Shown here: positions 53,780 to 62,420 of the stretch, in pieces
Numbering within the stretch: position 1 is the stretch's first letter
Layout: the number at the start of each line of letters is the position of its first letter
NCBI GenBank assembly: GCA_027073495.1
Contig: JALSVQ010000192.1
Location: forward strand, 1-64,000
Direction of reading: 5' to 3'
Length of the DNA: 64,000 nt
DNA from: Flavobacteriaceae bacterium
GTDB taxonomy: Bacteria; Bacteroidota; Bacteroidia; Flavobacteriales; Flavobacteriaceae
Notes under the pieces: model-generated
The model's database searches: none
Told to the model about the DNA's origin: nothing
Seen by the model: the letters and a program-made list of their open reading frames with translations, nothing else
Translations under genes and position numbers: made by a program

Positions 53780-53870
53780 AGTGCAAACTTACGTTTTTTT
53801 TTATAACAATACTATATTGAATAATACCCAATTATTACCTTACAGATAAGTCTGTTGTCTTGCGCCTTTC

Positions 53871-53885
53871 AACGAAGCGGTCTTA
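53871..53885 (+). repeat. Dispersed repeat, copy 3 (AACGAAGCGGTCTTA)
   Basis: It shares CGAAGCGGTCT with the copies at 29526 and 30857 and is followed by GGTCTTTT. It lies between the DUF721 and tcdA genes. Confidence 0.65.
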
Positions 53886-53891
53886 GGTCTT

Positions 53892-54611
53892 TTAATGGTT
53901 TTTTAGTAAATATTTAATGACTTCTGCTGCAGCATGCAAACCAAAAACAGCAGGCATGTAGCTTATAGTTCCGTAATAAGATCGTTTGTAATCACTGCCA
54001 TCGGTCAGTTCAAGGCTTTCTAAATCTTGAGCTTCTGTAGAGTAAACAGCACGTATTCCTTTGTTTACTCCTTTTTTGTTGAGCTCCTTACGTATTTTTC
54101 GAGCCAAAAGGCATTGTTTGGTATTGTGAATGTCGGTTACTTGTACTTTAGAAATATCCATTTTTCCACCAGCTCCCATAGCGCTAACTATTTTGATGTG
54201 TTTGCGTTTAGCGGCAACCAACATGTTTATTTTGGGCTGAATGCTGTCAATACAATCTACAATCCAATCGTATTTTGGGTCAATTAAAGTGCTGATTTCT
54301 TCGGGATTTTGAAAAGTAGCAATAGTTGTGATATTCAGTTCAGGATTGATATCCAATAATCGGTTTTTAAGAACTGCTGTTTTGGACAGTCCAATTGTAC
54401 TGTTAAGTGCTAATAGTTGTCTGTTGATATTGGTTTTGTCGATGGTGTCTCCATCTACAATAGTGATGTTTCCAATGCCTGCGCGCACAAGCGCTTCTGC
54501 AGCATAACTACCTACACCTCCAATACCAACTACGAGTATGTTTGCGTGGTTTAAAATGGTAATACCCTGCTCTTTAATTAATAATTCGGTGCGTTGTAAA
54601 AAATGGTTCAT
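53892..54611 (-). CDS. tcdA: tRNA threonylcarbamoyladenosine dehydratase TcdA
   Basis: The 239-residue ThiF/E1-like enzyme cyclises t6A37 of tRNA. The ATP-binding VVGIGGVGSYAAEALVRAGIGNITIVDGD, DKTNINRQLLAL and DWIVDCIDSIQPK motifs are visible, with DPLARKIRKELNKKG-type residues (QCLLARKIRKELN) following. Length matches. It overlaps the TatD-like stop in TAATG and so is the third gene of the prfB operon. Confidence 0.9.
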   Translation of the reverse strand: MNHFLQRTELLIKEQGITILNHANILVVGIGGVGSYAAEALVRAGIGNITIVDGDTIDKTNINRQLLALNSTIGLSKTAVLKNRLLDINPELNITTIATFQNPEEISTLIDPKYDWIVDCIDSIQPKINMLVAAKRKHIKIVSAMGAGGKMDISKVQVTDIHNTKQCLLARKIRKELNKKGVNKGIRAVYSTEAQDLESLELTDGSDYKRSYYGTISYMPAVFGLHAAAEVIKYLLKNH

Positions 54612-55246
54612 TATGATTTAAATACGGCTTTAAAATTTGTAACTAATTCTTTTTTTAATGCTGGCAAAGATACATTTAATTGTTTTGCAGCGCTAGTATA
54701 AATAGTTTGAATATTGATATCACTAGTATCAGTTTCTAAAAATAATAGTTGCATATTAATACCTTCTAATAAATTGTTATTGCTAAGGATATGCCTTCCG
54801 TAGGACAAGTAAAAACCATGTTTTTGGAGTTGTTTTCCCAATATGTTGTTCTTGTTGAAACCGTGTATAATCATTATGATATCAGGATGCTGTTTTTTTA
54901 AAGCGATAAGCTTGTCAAAGGCTTTTACGCAATGTATTATCATTGGTTTAGCTGTGTTTTTGGCTAGTTGAATTTGTTTGTTGAATACTTCTTGTTGGAG
55001 TTCAAAATTGGTATCACATACTTTATCTAATCCACATTCCCCAATAGCAAGGCATTGTGATGATTTAATGTGTGTTTCAATTTGTTTTAAGTCTGTATTA
55101 ATTTGTTCGGAATTAATAAACCAAGGATGAATTCCGATACTATAATATAGTACATTTTTAAAATTGTTTAGATCTTGGTTAAATATACTTACTATATTGT
55201 TGTTAGTTTCTTTATGATGTGTATGAAGATTGATAAAAGGAAACAC
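54611..55246 (-). CDS. TatD-family metal-dependent hydrolase
   Basis: The 211-residue TIM-barrel hydrolase shows NLHTHHKE at the N-terminus, CLAIGECGLDKVCD, MIIHCVKAFDKLI and IIHGFNKNNILGKQL. It is shorter than E. coli TatD (about 260 residues). The Asp late in the fold falls in LLFLETDTSDI. Family members are 3'-5' DNA exonucleases or D-aminoacyl-tRNA-related hydrolases. The start is GTG in the TAGTG overlap with the prfB stop. Confidence 0.85.
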   Translation of the reverse strand: MFPFINLHTHHKETNNNIVSIFNQDLNNFKNVLYYSIGIHPWFINSEQINTDLKQIETHIKSSQCLAIGECGLDKVCDTNFELQQEVFNKQIQLAKNTAKPMIIHCVKAFDKLIALKKQHPDIIMIIHGFNKNNILGKQLQKHGFYLSYGRHILSNNNLLEGINMQLLFLETDTSDINIQTIYTSAAKQLNVSLPALKKELVTNFKAVFKS

Positions 55247-56353
55247 TACAATTCGTTTTTACTTGGTTTTTGGCCATTCATCATAAGGTATGCTTTGAGC
55301 AATTCATCTATTTCGCCATTCATTACCGCATCTACATTAGTTGTTTCGTAGCCAGAACGAACATCTTTTACGAGTTTATAAGGGTGCATCACATAATTAC
55401 GAATTTGCGAACCGAAATCAATTTTCTTCTTATTAGCTTCTATTTCGTTACGTTTTGCTAATTTTTTTTGCAATTCAATTTCGTATAATTGCGATTTTAA
55501 TAGTTGCATTGCCTTGGCTTTATTCTCAAGTTGTGAGCGTGTTTCTGAATTTTCAATCATTATTCCCGATGGTTTGTGACGTAGGCGTACTGCGGTTTCT
55601 ATTTTATTAACACCTTGACCTCCTGCACCACTACTACGCATGGTTTCCCAAGAAATATCAGCAGGATTAATGGCTATTTCGATACTGTCATCGGCGAGTG
55701 GATATACATATACAGAAGCAAAGGATGTGTGTCTCTTGGCATTACTATCAAAAGGGGAAATGCGTACCAAGCGGTGGACGCCATTTTCTCCTTTGAGATA
55801 TCCAAAAGCATATTCACCAGCTATTTCTATAGTTACTGTTTTAACACCAGCTACATCACCTTGTTGGTAGTTGAGCTCTTTGACTTTATAGTTGTTGTTT
55901 TTTGCCCACATTAAGTACATGCGCATCAACATTTCTGCCCAATCACAACTTTCTGTTCCTCCAGCGCCTGCAGTTATTTGGAGTACGGCACTTAGATTGT
56001 CACCTTCATTGGAAAGCATGTTTTTGAATTCAATGGCTTCTATTTCTTGAGTCAATTGTTTGTAAAGCTCCATGACTTCTGCTTCAGTAGCTTCTTTTTC
56101 TTTATAAAAGGTATAAGTAATCTCTAGTTCTTCATAAAGGGCTACTATATTAGTATAGGCATCTATCCATTGTTTGAGATTTCTTATTTTGCGTTGCGTT
56201 GCCTCTGCTTGCTTAGAATCGTTCCAAAAATCAGGATTGTATGTTTTTTCTTCTTCGTTGTTGAGTAGTGTTTTTTTACTTGCTAAGTCAAAGATAGTGG
56301 TTTAAAGCGTTGATTTGAACTTTTAAAGTAATGATATTTTCAGTAGTTATCAT
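55246..56353 (-). CDS. prfB: Peptide chain release factor 2 with programmed +1 frameshift
   Basis: The ORF track begins at 56073 and misses ~95 N-terminal residues. The true start is ATG 56353, giving [21 protein letters not shown] and then TGA (56290-56288). A +1 shift at CTTTGAC (56293-56287) continues [10 protein letters not shown] in the main frame. The full product is about 368 residues. The GGQ motif ([13 protein letters not shown]) and SPF anticodon tripeptide (RISPFDS) are present. Shifting autoregulates RF2 levels, because RF2 reads UGA. No Shine-Dalgarno-like stimulator lies just upstream of CTT. A TATCTTTG element lies 19 nt before the ATG. Confidence 0.93.
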
Positions 56354-56372
56354 AATTCAATTTTTTAGATTT

Positions 56373-56380
56373 CAAAGATA
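56373..56380 (-). promoter_or_regulatory. Predicted -7 element of prfB operon
   Basis: TATCTTTG on the minus strand lies 19 nt before the prfB ATG at 56353. Confidence 0.5.
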
Positions 56381-56459
56381 CATTTTTTCTGTTATAAACA
56401 ATTCACATCATTTTGTTAATAAATAATACAATAAATACAGTAAGTATTGCAAAATTTAT

Positions 56460-56467
56460 TATCTTTG
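56460..56467 (+). promoter_or_regulatory. Predicted -7 element of OmpA-like gene
   Basis: TATCTTTG lies 50 nt before the ATG. The long leader may hold mRNA-stabilising sequence for an abundant envelope protein. Confidence 0.45.
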
Positions 56468-56517
56468 TAAAGTCTATTAATGACAATTTTTAAATTAAAA
56501 CAATTAAAACAATTAAC

Positions 56518-57615
56518 ATGAAAAAAGTATTATTTTTCGTAGCTCTAGCTTTTGGAGGTTCAGCAATGGCTCAAGATGTCGCTACACAAGAAGTTGGTAA
56601 GTGTTACAAGCGTTGTACAACGCCAGATGTATTCTCTAACCAAGATGTAACGGTTCAAACAAAACCAGCTTACAAAGTATTAAAAGTAGTTCCAGCTAAT
56701 TATGAAACAGTAACTGAAAAAGTATTAGTTAAAGAAGCTAGTAAAAAACTAAAAGTAGTTCCTGCGGTTTGGGGTACAAAAACTGTATCTTACACAAAAT
56801 CAGTAACAGGTTCTACATTAAAAGTTGTTCCTGCTACTTTCGCTAACGGTTCACAAACTGTTGAAGTAAAACCAGAATCTGCACGTTGGGAAATGACTGA
56901 TGTACCGCCATCAGAATGTCAATCTGCTGATCCTAATGACTGTCGTTACATGTGTTATAAAGCAATCCCTGCTGAATACAAAACTATAGCTACAAAAGAA
57001 TTAGCTTCTGATGCATCAGTTCAAAGTACTCCAGGAGGACAAGCTACTGGTACTTACACAGTAAAAATAGTAACTACTCCAGCAAAAGTTGAAGAAGTTC
57101 CTGTTCCTGAAGAATATTCAACTATCAAAAAGACAGTATTAGTAAAAGATGCATATACTACAGAAGAAGTAATTCCTGCAGTATTTACAACTGTTTCTAA
57201 ACAAGTATTAGTAACTAAAGGTGGTACTTCATTAAAAGAAGTTGACTGTAAATTAGTAACTTATAATGCATTGCCAATTAACTGGAATTCAGGTTCTGCT
57301 ACTTTAACAAGTGCTGCAAAAAACATTATCGATACACACTTAATGAAAGCGTTAAACGATAACCCTGGTTCTAAAATGGAAATTGCTTCTCATACAGATT
57401 CAAGAGGTTCAAAAACTTCTAATCAAGCTTTATCAGAAAGAAGAGCAAAAGCAGTTGCTGACTACTTAATTTCTAAAGGAGTTAATTCTTCTCGTTTAGT
57501 AGCTAACGGTTACGGTGAAACGCGTCTTAAAAACAGATGTAAAGATGGTGTTTCTTGTACAGAAGAACAACACGCTGTAAACAGAAGAACTGAATTTAGA
57601 ATTATCAACAACTAA
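56518..57615 (+). CDS. OmpA-like envelope protein with repetitive N-terminus
   Basis: The 365-residue protein has a signal peptide (MKKVLFFVALAFGGSAMAQ). The N-terminal ~230 residues repeat the motif VVPA-x-Y-x-T-V with VLVKEA/VLVKDA. Cysteine pairs (GKCYKRC, SECQSADPNDCRYMC) lie within. The C-terminal ~110 residues form an OmpA-type peptidoglycan-binding domain: MEIASHTDSRGSKTSNQALSERRAKAVADYL and SSRLVANGYGETRL. It probably tethers the outer membrane to the cell wall. The N-terminal repeat fold is not recognised. It is monocistronic with its own terminator. Confidence 0.88.
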   Translation: MKKVLFFVALAFGGSAMAQDVATQEVGKCYKRCTTPDVFSNQDVTVQTKPAYKVLKVVPANYETVTEKVLVKEASKKLKVVPAVWGTKTVSYTKSVTGSTLKVVPATFANGSQTVEVKPESARWEMTDVPPSECQSADPNDCRYMCYKAIPAEYKTIATKELASDASVQSTPGGQATGTYTVKIVTTPAKVEEVPVPEEYSTIKKTVLVKDAYTTEEVIPAVFTTVSKQVLVTKGGTSLKEVDCKLVTYNALPINWNSGSATLTSAAKNIIDTHLMKALNDNPGSKMEIASHTDSRGSKTSNQALSERRAKAVADYLISKGVNSSRLVANGYGETRLKNRCKDGVSCTEEQHAVNRRTEFRIINN

Positions 57616-57638
57616 TATTGTTGAAAATATAAATCATA

Positions 57639-57676
57639 AAGAAAGGCTGTTCATTTTGAACAGCCTTTCTTGTTTT
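57639..57676 (+). terminator. Rho-independent terminator of OmpA-like gene
   Basis: GAAAGGCTGTTCA and TGAACAGCCTTTC form a long stem with a short loop, followed by TTGTTTT. Confidence 0.88.
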
Positions 57677-57692
57677 CTAACATTAAGTAAAA

Positions 57693-58868
57693 CTAAAGTC
57701 TAGCACGATATTGAGCGGTACTTTCAAAAATATGTTTTAAAATAGCTCTTTCAGTATCGTTAAATACTTGTTCTCTGCGTTTCATTACTGCTTCGGCAAC
57801 TTCATAGGCTTTTTTAAGGTTGTATTCTTTAAGTCCTTGTTTTCCTCCCCAAGTGAATGAAGGAATGAAATTTTTAGGGAATCCACTACCAAAAATATTG
57901 GCAAAAACACCAACGACTGTTCCTGTGTTAAACTGTGTATCTATGGCACACTTAGAATGATCTCCGAGCATTAGGCCACAGAATTGTAGTCCTGTTTTTT
58001 GAAAATGTTCAGCTTCATAATTCCATAATTTTACTTCACTATAATCATTCTTTAAATTCGAATTGTTTGAACCTGCACCAATGTTACACCATGCGCCTAT
58101 TACAGCATTTCCAAGGTAACCGTCGTGACCTTTGTTGCTGTTCTCAAAAAACACCACATTACTTATTTCTCCACCTACTTTGCAATTAGGTCCAATAGAA
58201 GTGTTTTTGTAGATCTTGCTCCCCATTTTTAGAATTGATTTTTCACCTAATGCAAATGGACCACGAACTAAACTACCATCCAATATTTTGCTATTTTTAG
58301 CAAGGTAGATAGGACCTTCTAAAGCATTCAGTACAACGTGTTCAAGTGTAACACCTGCTTCAATAAATATTTGAGAGGAATTCGTTGCTTTTACATGGTT
58401 TGGAATAGGTTCCGAATTTCGATTTGCAGTAAGTAATTCAAAATCATTTATAAGTTCTTCGCCATTGAAACTAAAGATGTGCCAAGTGTGCTCTAGTCTT
58501 TTTATAGGTTTAGCATATTGAATATGCTCTTTGTCTTCTAAAGGCTTTTTTTCCTCTTCTTTAGCATAAAAAGCAATGAGAACTTCGTCTTTGTAAAGCG
58601 CTTGATTTTCTTGTAATGATTTAACTGCCTTGACCAAGTCTAAGTTTGGAAAAACAGATCCATTAATCATAATATTGTTTTCAAACAATACCAAAGGATA
58701 TTTTTCGGTTAAATAATCTTCAGTAATTATGGTAGTAGTACTATTTAATAGGTGCTCCCATTTTTCTTGCAGTGTCATTATACCACAGCGTATTGCTGCT
58801 ACTGGGCGTGTGTAAGTGAATGGTAATAGGTTGTCTCGTGTTTCTCCGTCAAATAAAATATAATTCAT
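57693..58868 (-). CDS. GlmU-family nucleotidyltransferase with left-handed beta-helix
   Basis: The 391-residue protein starts NYILFDGETRDNLLPFTYTRPVAAIRCGI, typical of the alternative Bacteroidota GlmU group (TIGR03991 by memory). The second half repeats hexapeptides (AKNSKILDGSLVRGPFALGEKSILKMGSKIYKNTSIGPNCKVGG), as in acyl- or acetyltransferases. The role inferred is UDP-GlcNAc synthesis. The pyrophosphorylase signature is only loosely seen. It lies between OmpA-like and L31 genes. Confidence 0.82.
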   Translation of the reverse strand: MNYILFDGETRDNLLPFTYTRPVAAIRCGIMTLQEKWEHLLNSTTTIITEDYLTEKYPLVLFENNIMINGSVFPNLDLVKAVKSLQENQALYKDEVLIAFYAKEEEKKPLEDKEHIQYAKPIKRLEHTWHIFSFNGEELINDFELLTANRNSEPIPNHVKATNSSQIFIEAGVTLEHVVLNALEGPIYLAKNSKILDGSLVRGPFALGEKSILKMGSKIYKNTSIGPNCKVGGEISNVVFFENSNKGHDGYLGNAVIGAWCNIGAGSNNSNLKNDYSEVKLWNYEAEHFQKTGLQFCGLMLGDHSKCAIDTQFNTGTVVGVFANIFGSGFPKNFIPSFTWGGKQGLKEYNLKKAYEVAEAVMKRREQVFNDTERAILKHIFESTAQYRARL

Positions 58869-58906
58869 ACGTTGTATTTATTTTTGTAAAAGTAATCAAA
58901 ATACAT

Positions 58907-58938
58907 AAAAAAAAGCCATCTTTTATAAAAGATGGCTT
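58907..58938 (-). terminator. Rho-independent terminator of L31 gene
   Basis: AAGCCATCTTTTA and its complement form a 26-nt palindrome (58913-58938) followed on the minus strand by a T run, 24 nt after the L31 stop. Confidence 0.88.
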
Positions 58939-58961
58939 TAATTAATACACTAATTGTATTA

Positions 58962-59213
58962 TTATTTTTTGAACTTTGCGTATTTAGTTTTGAATTTGTC
59001 AATACGCCCAGCTGTATCTACTAGTTTCATTTTTCCTGTGTAGTAAGGGTGTGATGTTCTAGAAATCTCTAGTTTGAATAATGGATATTCAACACCATCA
59101 ACTTCTAAATTTTCTTTTGTTTCACATGTAGATTTAATTAAAAATACATCATTGTTTGACATATCTTTGAATGCTACCATTCTGTAATCTTCTGGGTGTA
59201 TTCCTGCTTTCAT
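58962..59213 (-). CDS. rpmE2: Type B 50S ribosomal protein L31
   Basis: The 83-residue protein reads [65 protein letters not shown]. It has the zinc-free (C-minus) type B pattern, with the single Cys not in a CxxC. This paralogue replaces the zinc-binding L31 in zinc-poor conditions in some bacteria, but many Bacteroidota have only this type. It is monocistronic. Confidence 0.95.
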   Translation of the reverse strand: MKAGIHPEDYRMVAFKDMSNNDVFLIKSTCETKENLEVDGVEYPLFKLEISRTSHPYYTGKMKLVDTAGRIDKFKTKYAKFKK

Positions 59214-59338
59214 ATTCGTATTGCTTATATAATCTTATATCTTATTTCGAGGGGCAAATTTAAAACTATTTTTTTAATAAGCTAATGTTTTTTACAAAAT
59301 ATTTATTCTTTTTATAAAAAAATAATCATTTAAATAAA

Positions 59339-59346
59339 TACCTTTG
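59339..59346 (+). promoter_or_regulatory. Predicted -7 element of mnmA
   Basis: TACCTTTG lies 24 nt before the chosen TTG at 59371. It rules out the track start at 59344, which overlaps it. Confidence 0.5.
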
Positions 59347-59370
59347 CATGCAAATATAATAAAAATAGTT

Positions 59371-60564
59371 TTGAAAAAGAAAAAACGTGTTGTTGTAGGA
59401 CTTTCAGGTGGAGTAGATAGTAGTGTAGCCGCTTATTTGCTCAAAGAGCAAGGTTATGATGTTATCGGTCTTTTTATGATCAATTGGAAAGATGATTCGG
59501 TTACTATTTCTGATGAATGCCCTTGGCTAGAAGATAGTAATGATGCTATGTTGGTTGCAGAAAAATTAAATATTCCATTTCAGGTGGTAGATTTGAGTGA
59601 GCAGTACCAAGAACGTATTGTTGATTATATGTTTGCTGAATATGAAGCAGGTCGTACACCAAATCCTGATGTGCTTTGTAATCGTGAAATTAAATTTGAT
59701 GCTTTTATGAAAATAGCATTAAGTCTTGATGCAGATTATGTAGCTACTGGACATTACTGTAGAAAAGGTGTGTTAGGAGATGATAATAAAACCTATCAAT
59801 TATTAGCAGGAGTAGATGGCAATAAAGATCAATCGTATTTTTTATGTCAATTGTCTCAAGAACAACTTGCCAAATCACTATTTCCTATAGGAGAATTGAC
59901 TAAGCCAGAAGTGCGTAAAATAGCACACGAACTAGATTTGATAACAGCAGATAAAAAAGATTCACAGGGGCTTTGTTTTATTGGAAAAGTGTGTTTGCCA
60001 GATTTTTTGCAACAAAAATTAAAACCAAAAGAAGGGAATATTATTAAAATACCGAGTGATTCACCATTATATAAAAATATAACGCAAGTTTTTGAATCTA
60101 AAGCCGATGAATTAGCTTATAAATCGCGACATATTGTTTATAAAGAATCAGATGGTACTGTTGTTGGGAAGCACCAAGGGGCGCATTATTTCACTATAGG
60201 ACAACGTAAGGGTTTGGCAGTAGGAGGGATGAAAGAACCACTTTTTGTGATAGCTACGGATACTGAAACCAACACAATTTATACAGGAGAAGGAAAACAA
60301 CACTCAGGATTGTATGGAACGGTGCTTTACATACCTAATGAAGATTTGCATTGGGTGCGACCAGATTTAGCTTTAAAGGCAGAAGAAAAACTTAAAGTCA
60401 AAGCGCGAATACGCTATAGACAAGCTCTAGTAGAAGCTGTGTTGTACCAGTTTGAAAAGGGATTATATGTTGAGTTTGATGTAGCGCAATCAGCAATTAC
60501 CGCAGGACAATTTGCTGCTTGGTATCTTGCTGATGAACTTATAGGAAGTGGCGTTATTGCATAG
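59371..60564 (+). CDS. mnmA: tRNA 2-thiouridine synthase MnmA
   Basis: The 397-residue enzyme thiolates U34 of Lys, Glu and Gln tRNAs. The PP-loop [30 protein letters not shown] is near the N-terminus. The catalytic Cys residues lie in [13 protein letters not shown] and [31 protein letters not shown] follows. The track start adds nine residues covering the promoter, so TTG 59371 (LKKKKRVVV) is chosen. It is likely co-transcribed with the GDCCVxC gene. Confidence 0.95.
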   Translation: MKKKKRVVVGLSGGVDSSVAAYLLKEQGYDVIGLFMINWKDDSVTISDECPWLEDSNDAMLVAEKLNIPFQVVDLSEQYQERIVDYMFAEYEAGRTPNPDVLCNREIKFDAFMKIALSLDADYVATGHYCRKGVLGDDNKTYQLLAGVDGNKDQSYFLCQLSQEQLAKSLFPIGELTKPEVRKIAHELDLITADKKDSQGLCFIGKVCLPDFLQQKLKPKEGNIIKIPSDSPLYKNITQVFESKADELAYKSRHIVYKESDGTVVGKHQGAHYFTIGQRKGLAVGGMKEPLFVIATDTETNTIYTGEGKQHSGLYGTVLYIPNEDLHWVRPDLALKAEEKLKVKARIRYRQALVEAVLYQFEKGLYVEFDVAQSAITAGQFAAWYLADELIGSGVIA

Positions 60565-60604
60565 TATAGCGAATTATGATAAAAATATTTAAAATAAAAC
60601 TACT

Positions 60605-60820
60605 ATGAGTATTGAATTAAAATCAACACTAACTTGCCCAGAATGTGGACATAAAAAAGAGGAAGAAATGCCAACAGATGCTTGTCAATTTTTCTATGAA
60701 TGCAACAATTGTAAAGTAATACTAAAACCAAATGAAGGAGACTGCTGTGTTTATTGTTCCTTTGGAACAGTTCCTTGCCCACCAATACAAGAAGATAATT
60801 GCAAAGATACATGCTGTTAA
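60605..60820 (+). CDS. GDCCVxC-domain small metal-site protein
   Basis: The 71-residue protein has TCPECGHKKEE, CQFFYECNNCKVIL and EGDCCVYCSFGTVPCPP. It matches the GDCCVxC family, in which a Cys or selenocysteine is used; here all are Cys. Nine or more cysteines suggest a zinc or mercury-type metal site. Its role is unknown, although family members often occur next to metal-resistance genes. It follows mnmA by 40 nt. Confidence 0.85.
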   Translation: MSIELKSTLTCPECGHKKEEEMPTDACQFFYECNNCKVILKPNEGDCCVYCSFGTVPCPPIQEDNCKDTCC

Positions 60821-60833
60821 GTTTATTTAAGTT

Positions 60834-61213
60834 TTGAAATCAAGTCGCTTAATAGCTATATTTATTGCTCTTGTTGTTTTGAGTTGGGTTATTTATTTAA
60901 CTTTTACAAAATTTAATTTGAACGTAAAATACACACGAGGTCAAAAAATAGATAGTTTACACGGTGTTTATGTTTATTATAATGGGAAAACACAAAATGT
61001 ATCTGGTCGAAATTTAGTAAATGGTTATAATTTAGGACTGAACTATCAATGTGTTGAATTTGTAAAACGTTACTACTTTTAGTATTTGAATCATAAAATG
61101 CTGATAGTTATGGACATGCCAAAGATTTTTTTAATAAAAATATAGCCGATGGACAGCTGAATATTATAAAAAAGTTTATATTAGCAGATATATTATATCT
61201 TATGACCAATTAA
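60834..61213 (+). pseudogene. CHAP-domain amidase gene, degraded
   Basis: The ORF at 60834-61082 (TTG start) has a signal anchor and LNYQCVEFVKRYYF, the start of a CHAP amidase active site, then TAG at 61080. Downstream DNA continues the domain: YLNHKM, then, one base out of frame, DSYGHAKDFFNKNIADGQLN. A GAG to TAG change and a one-base loss (CCT to CT) between M and DS would explain this. After NIADGQLN no further CHAP residues remain and a stop follows. The 82-residue ORF is therefore a fragment, not a gene. Confidence 0.75.
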
Positions 61214-61226
61214 AACTTAATATCTC

Positions 61227-61625
61227 ATGAAAAATATTTTAGCATTAATCGTACTCTTTTCTTTTTTTAATGGATATTCACAAAGTTTATCTAATCAAGA
61301 AAAAACACAATTGAAGAGTTTAAATATTACTACTGAAAATTTAGATTTATCTAATTTTACTGTTCAAAAAAAATTAAATGATATTTTAAAACTTGAAAGA
61401 AAACGAATGACAAACATAACGGTTGCAATTGTATTAACTTCGTTAGCAGCTTCGACGGTGATTTTTGCAGGAAATTTTAACAAAAAAGATGTTAGATCAA
61501 ATACTTTTAGAGGGATTGCGCTATCTCAAAGTGCTATTTTTGCGGCGGCTACAATACCCTTGTGGTTAGCATCAAATAAACGAAAAAAAGAAAGAAATAG
61601 ATTGATAAAGAAGCTTAATGAATAG
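61227..61625 (+). CDS. Small exported or membrane protein of unknown function
   Basis: The 132-residue protein has a signal peptide (MKNILALIVLFSFFNGYSQ), a helical segment (SNQEKTQLKSLNITTENLDLSNFTVQKKLNDILKLERKRM), and two hydrophobic helices (NITVAIVLTSLAASTVIFAG and IALSQSAIFAAATIPLWLA). It ends in a basic tail. No family is recognised. It overlaps the AlkD-like gene by 11 nt on the opposite strand. Confidence 0.65.
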   Translation: MKNILALIVLFSFFNGYSQSLSNQEKTQLKSLNITTENLDLSNFTVQKKLNDILKLERKRMTNITVAIVLTSLAASTVIFAGNFNKKDVRSNTFRGIALSQSAIFAAATIPLWLASNKRKKERNRLIKKLNE

Positions 61626-62307
61626 CTGTTTTACGACTTCTTATAATCAATCGTAATGCTTCTTTTTTGCTCAAGTTACTGAGTGCTGTTTTATTTACAA
61701 AATCAATAACCCAAGCAGGATTCGTTTTACTGTACTCTCTAAGAATCCAACCGATTGCTTTATTGATAAAAAATTCATTTGAACCGAGAAGTGAATCAAT
61801 AATATAAACTAAAAAAGCAGTATCCAATTCATCTTTATATTTGAGCTGAAATAGTAGTGCGGAACGTTGGAGCCAAATATTGTTTGAAGCAAGCCAACGC
61901 TGAATGATTTTGTCTCTTTCTTGTGGAAATTGCTTAAAATAGGAACTTACAAGTTTTGTTGCAATAAAATCTACGGTGTCCCACCACGATTTGTTATTAA
62001 TCATAAATTCCAGTAGTTCAATGTCGTTTATTTGAAATTGATTGGAATATTTGAATACGAATTCTTGTGCAAAATAGTGGTATTCTCTCTTGTTTTCTTT
62101 CCAAAGTAATGTTGTTATCTGTTTTAACTCTTTTTTTGGAGGTAAATATTTTTTGACAAGAAAAGGTTGTTGAATTTTGCGTCTTTTGGGTGTTTTGATG
62201 CCATAAAACGCAAATTTATTTTTCATATATGCTTGCTGACCAATCGCAATATCAGAATTAGCATGCGATTCAAATGCTGATTTTAGTGTGTTTATGTAAG
62301 TGTTCAT
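61615..62307 (-). CDS. AlkD-like DNA alkylation repair protein
   Basis: The 230-residue protein is all-helical with HEAT-like repeats. It has MKNKFAFYGIKTPKRRKIQQPFL, LLWKENKREYHYFAQEFVFK, NKSWWDTVDFIATKLVSSYF (the WWDxVD active-site region) and INKAIGWILREYSKTNPAWVIDFV. The family excises 3- and 7-alkylpurines. It converges on the small membrane protein gene and lies downstream of the RNase Y terminator. Confidence 0.9.
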   Translation of the reverse strand: MNTYINTLKSAFESHANSDIAIGQQAYMKNKFAFYGIKTPKRRKIQQPFLVKKYLPPKKELKQITTLLWKENKREYHYFAQEFVFKYSNQFQINDIELLEFMINNKSWWDTVDFIATKLVSSYFKQFPQERDKIIQRWLASNNIWLQRSALLFQLKYKDELDTAFLVYIIDSLLGSNEFFINKAIGWILREYSKTNPAWVIDFVNKTALSNLSKKEALRLIIRSRKTAIH

Positions 62308-62330
62308 ATTGACAATAAATAATGTTTAAT

Positions 62331-62372
62331 AAAAAAACGCAATACAATTGAACAGATTGTATTGCGTTTTTT
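62331..62372 (-). terminator. Rho-independent terminator of RNase Y gene
   Basis: AACGCAATACAAT and ATTGTATTGCGTT form a 13-bp stem with a 7-nt loop, with T and A runs on both sides. Confidence 0.88.
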
Positions 62373-62420
62373 ATAATTTTCACTGAGATAGTATTAATAA
62401 TTTCTCAGAGACTAAGCTGA

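Noticed and set aside
55246-56073. 275-residue prfB gene with ATG at 56073
   Set aside because: It lacks the N-terminal third; the reading frame and CTTTGAC shift site upstream supply it.
60834-61082. Intact 82-residue protein gene
   Set aside because: It stops within a CHAP active-site segment whose continuation is visible in the following DNA in another frame.
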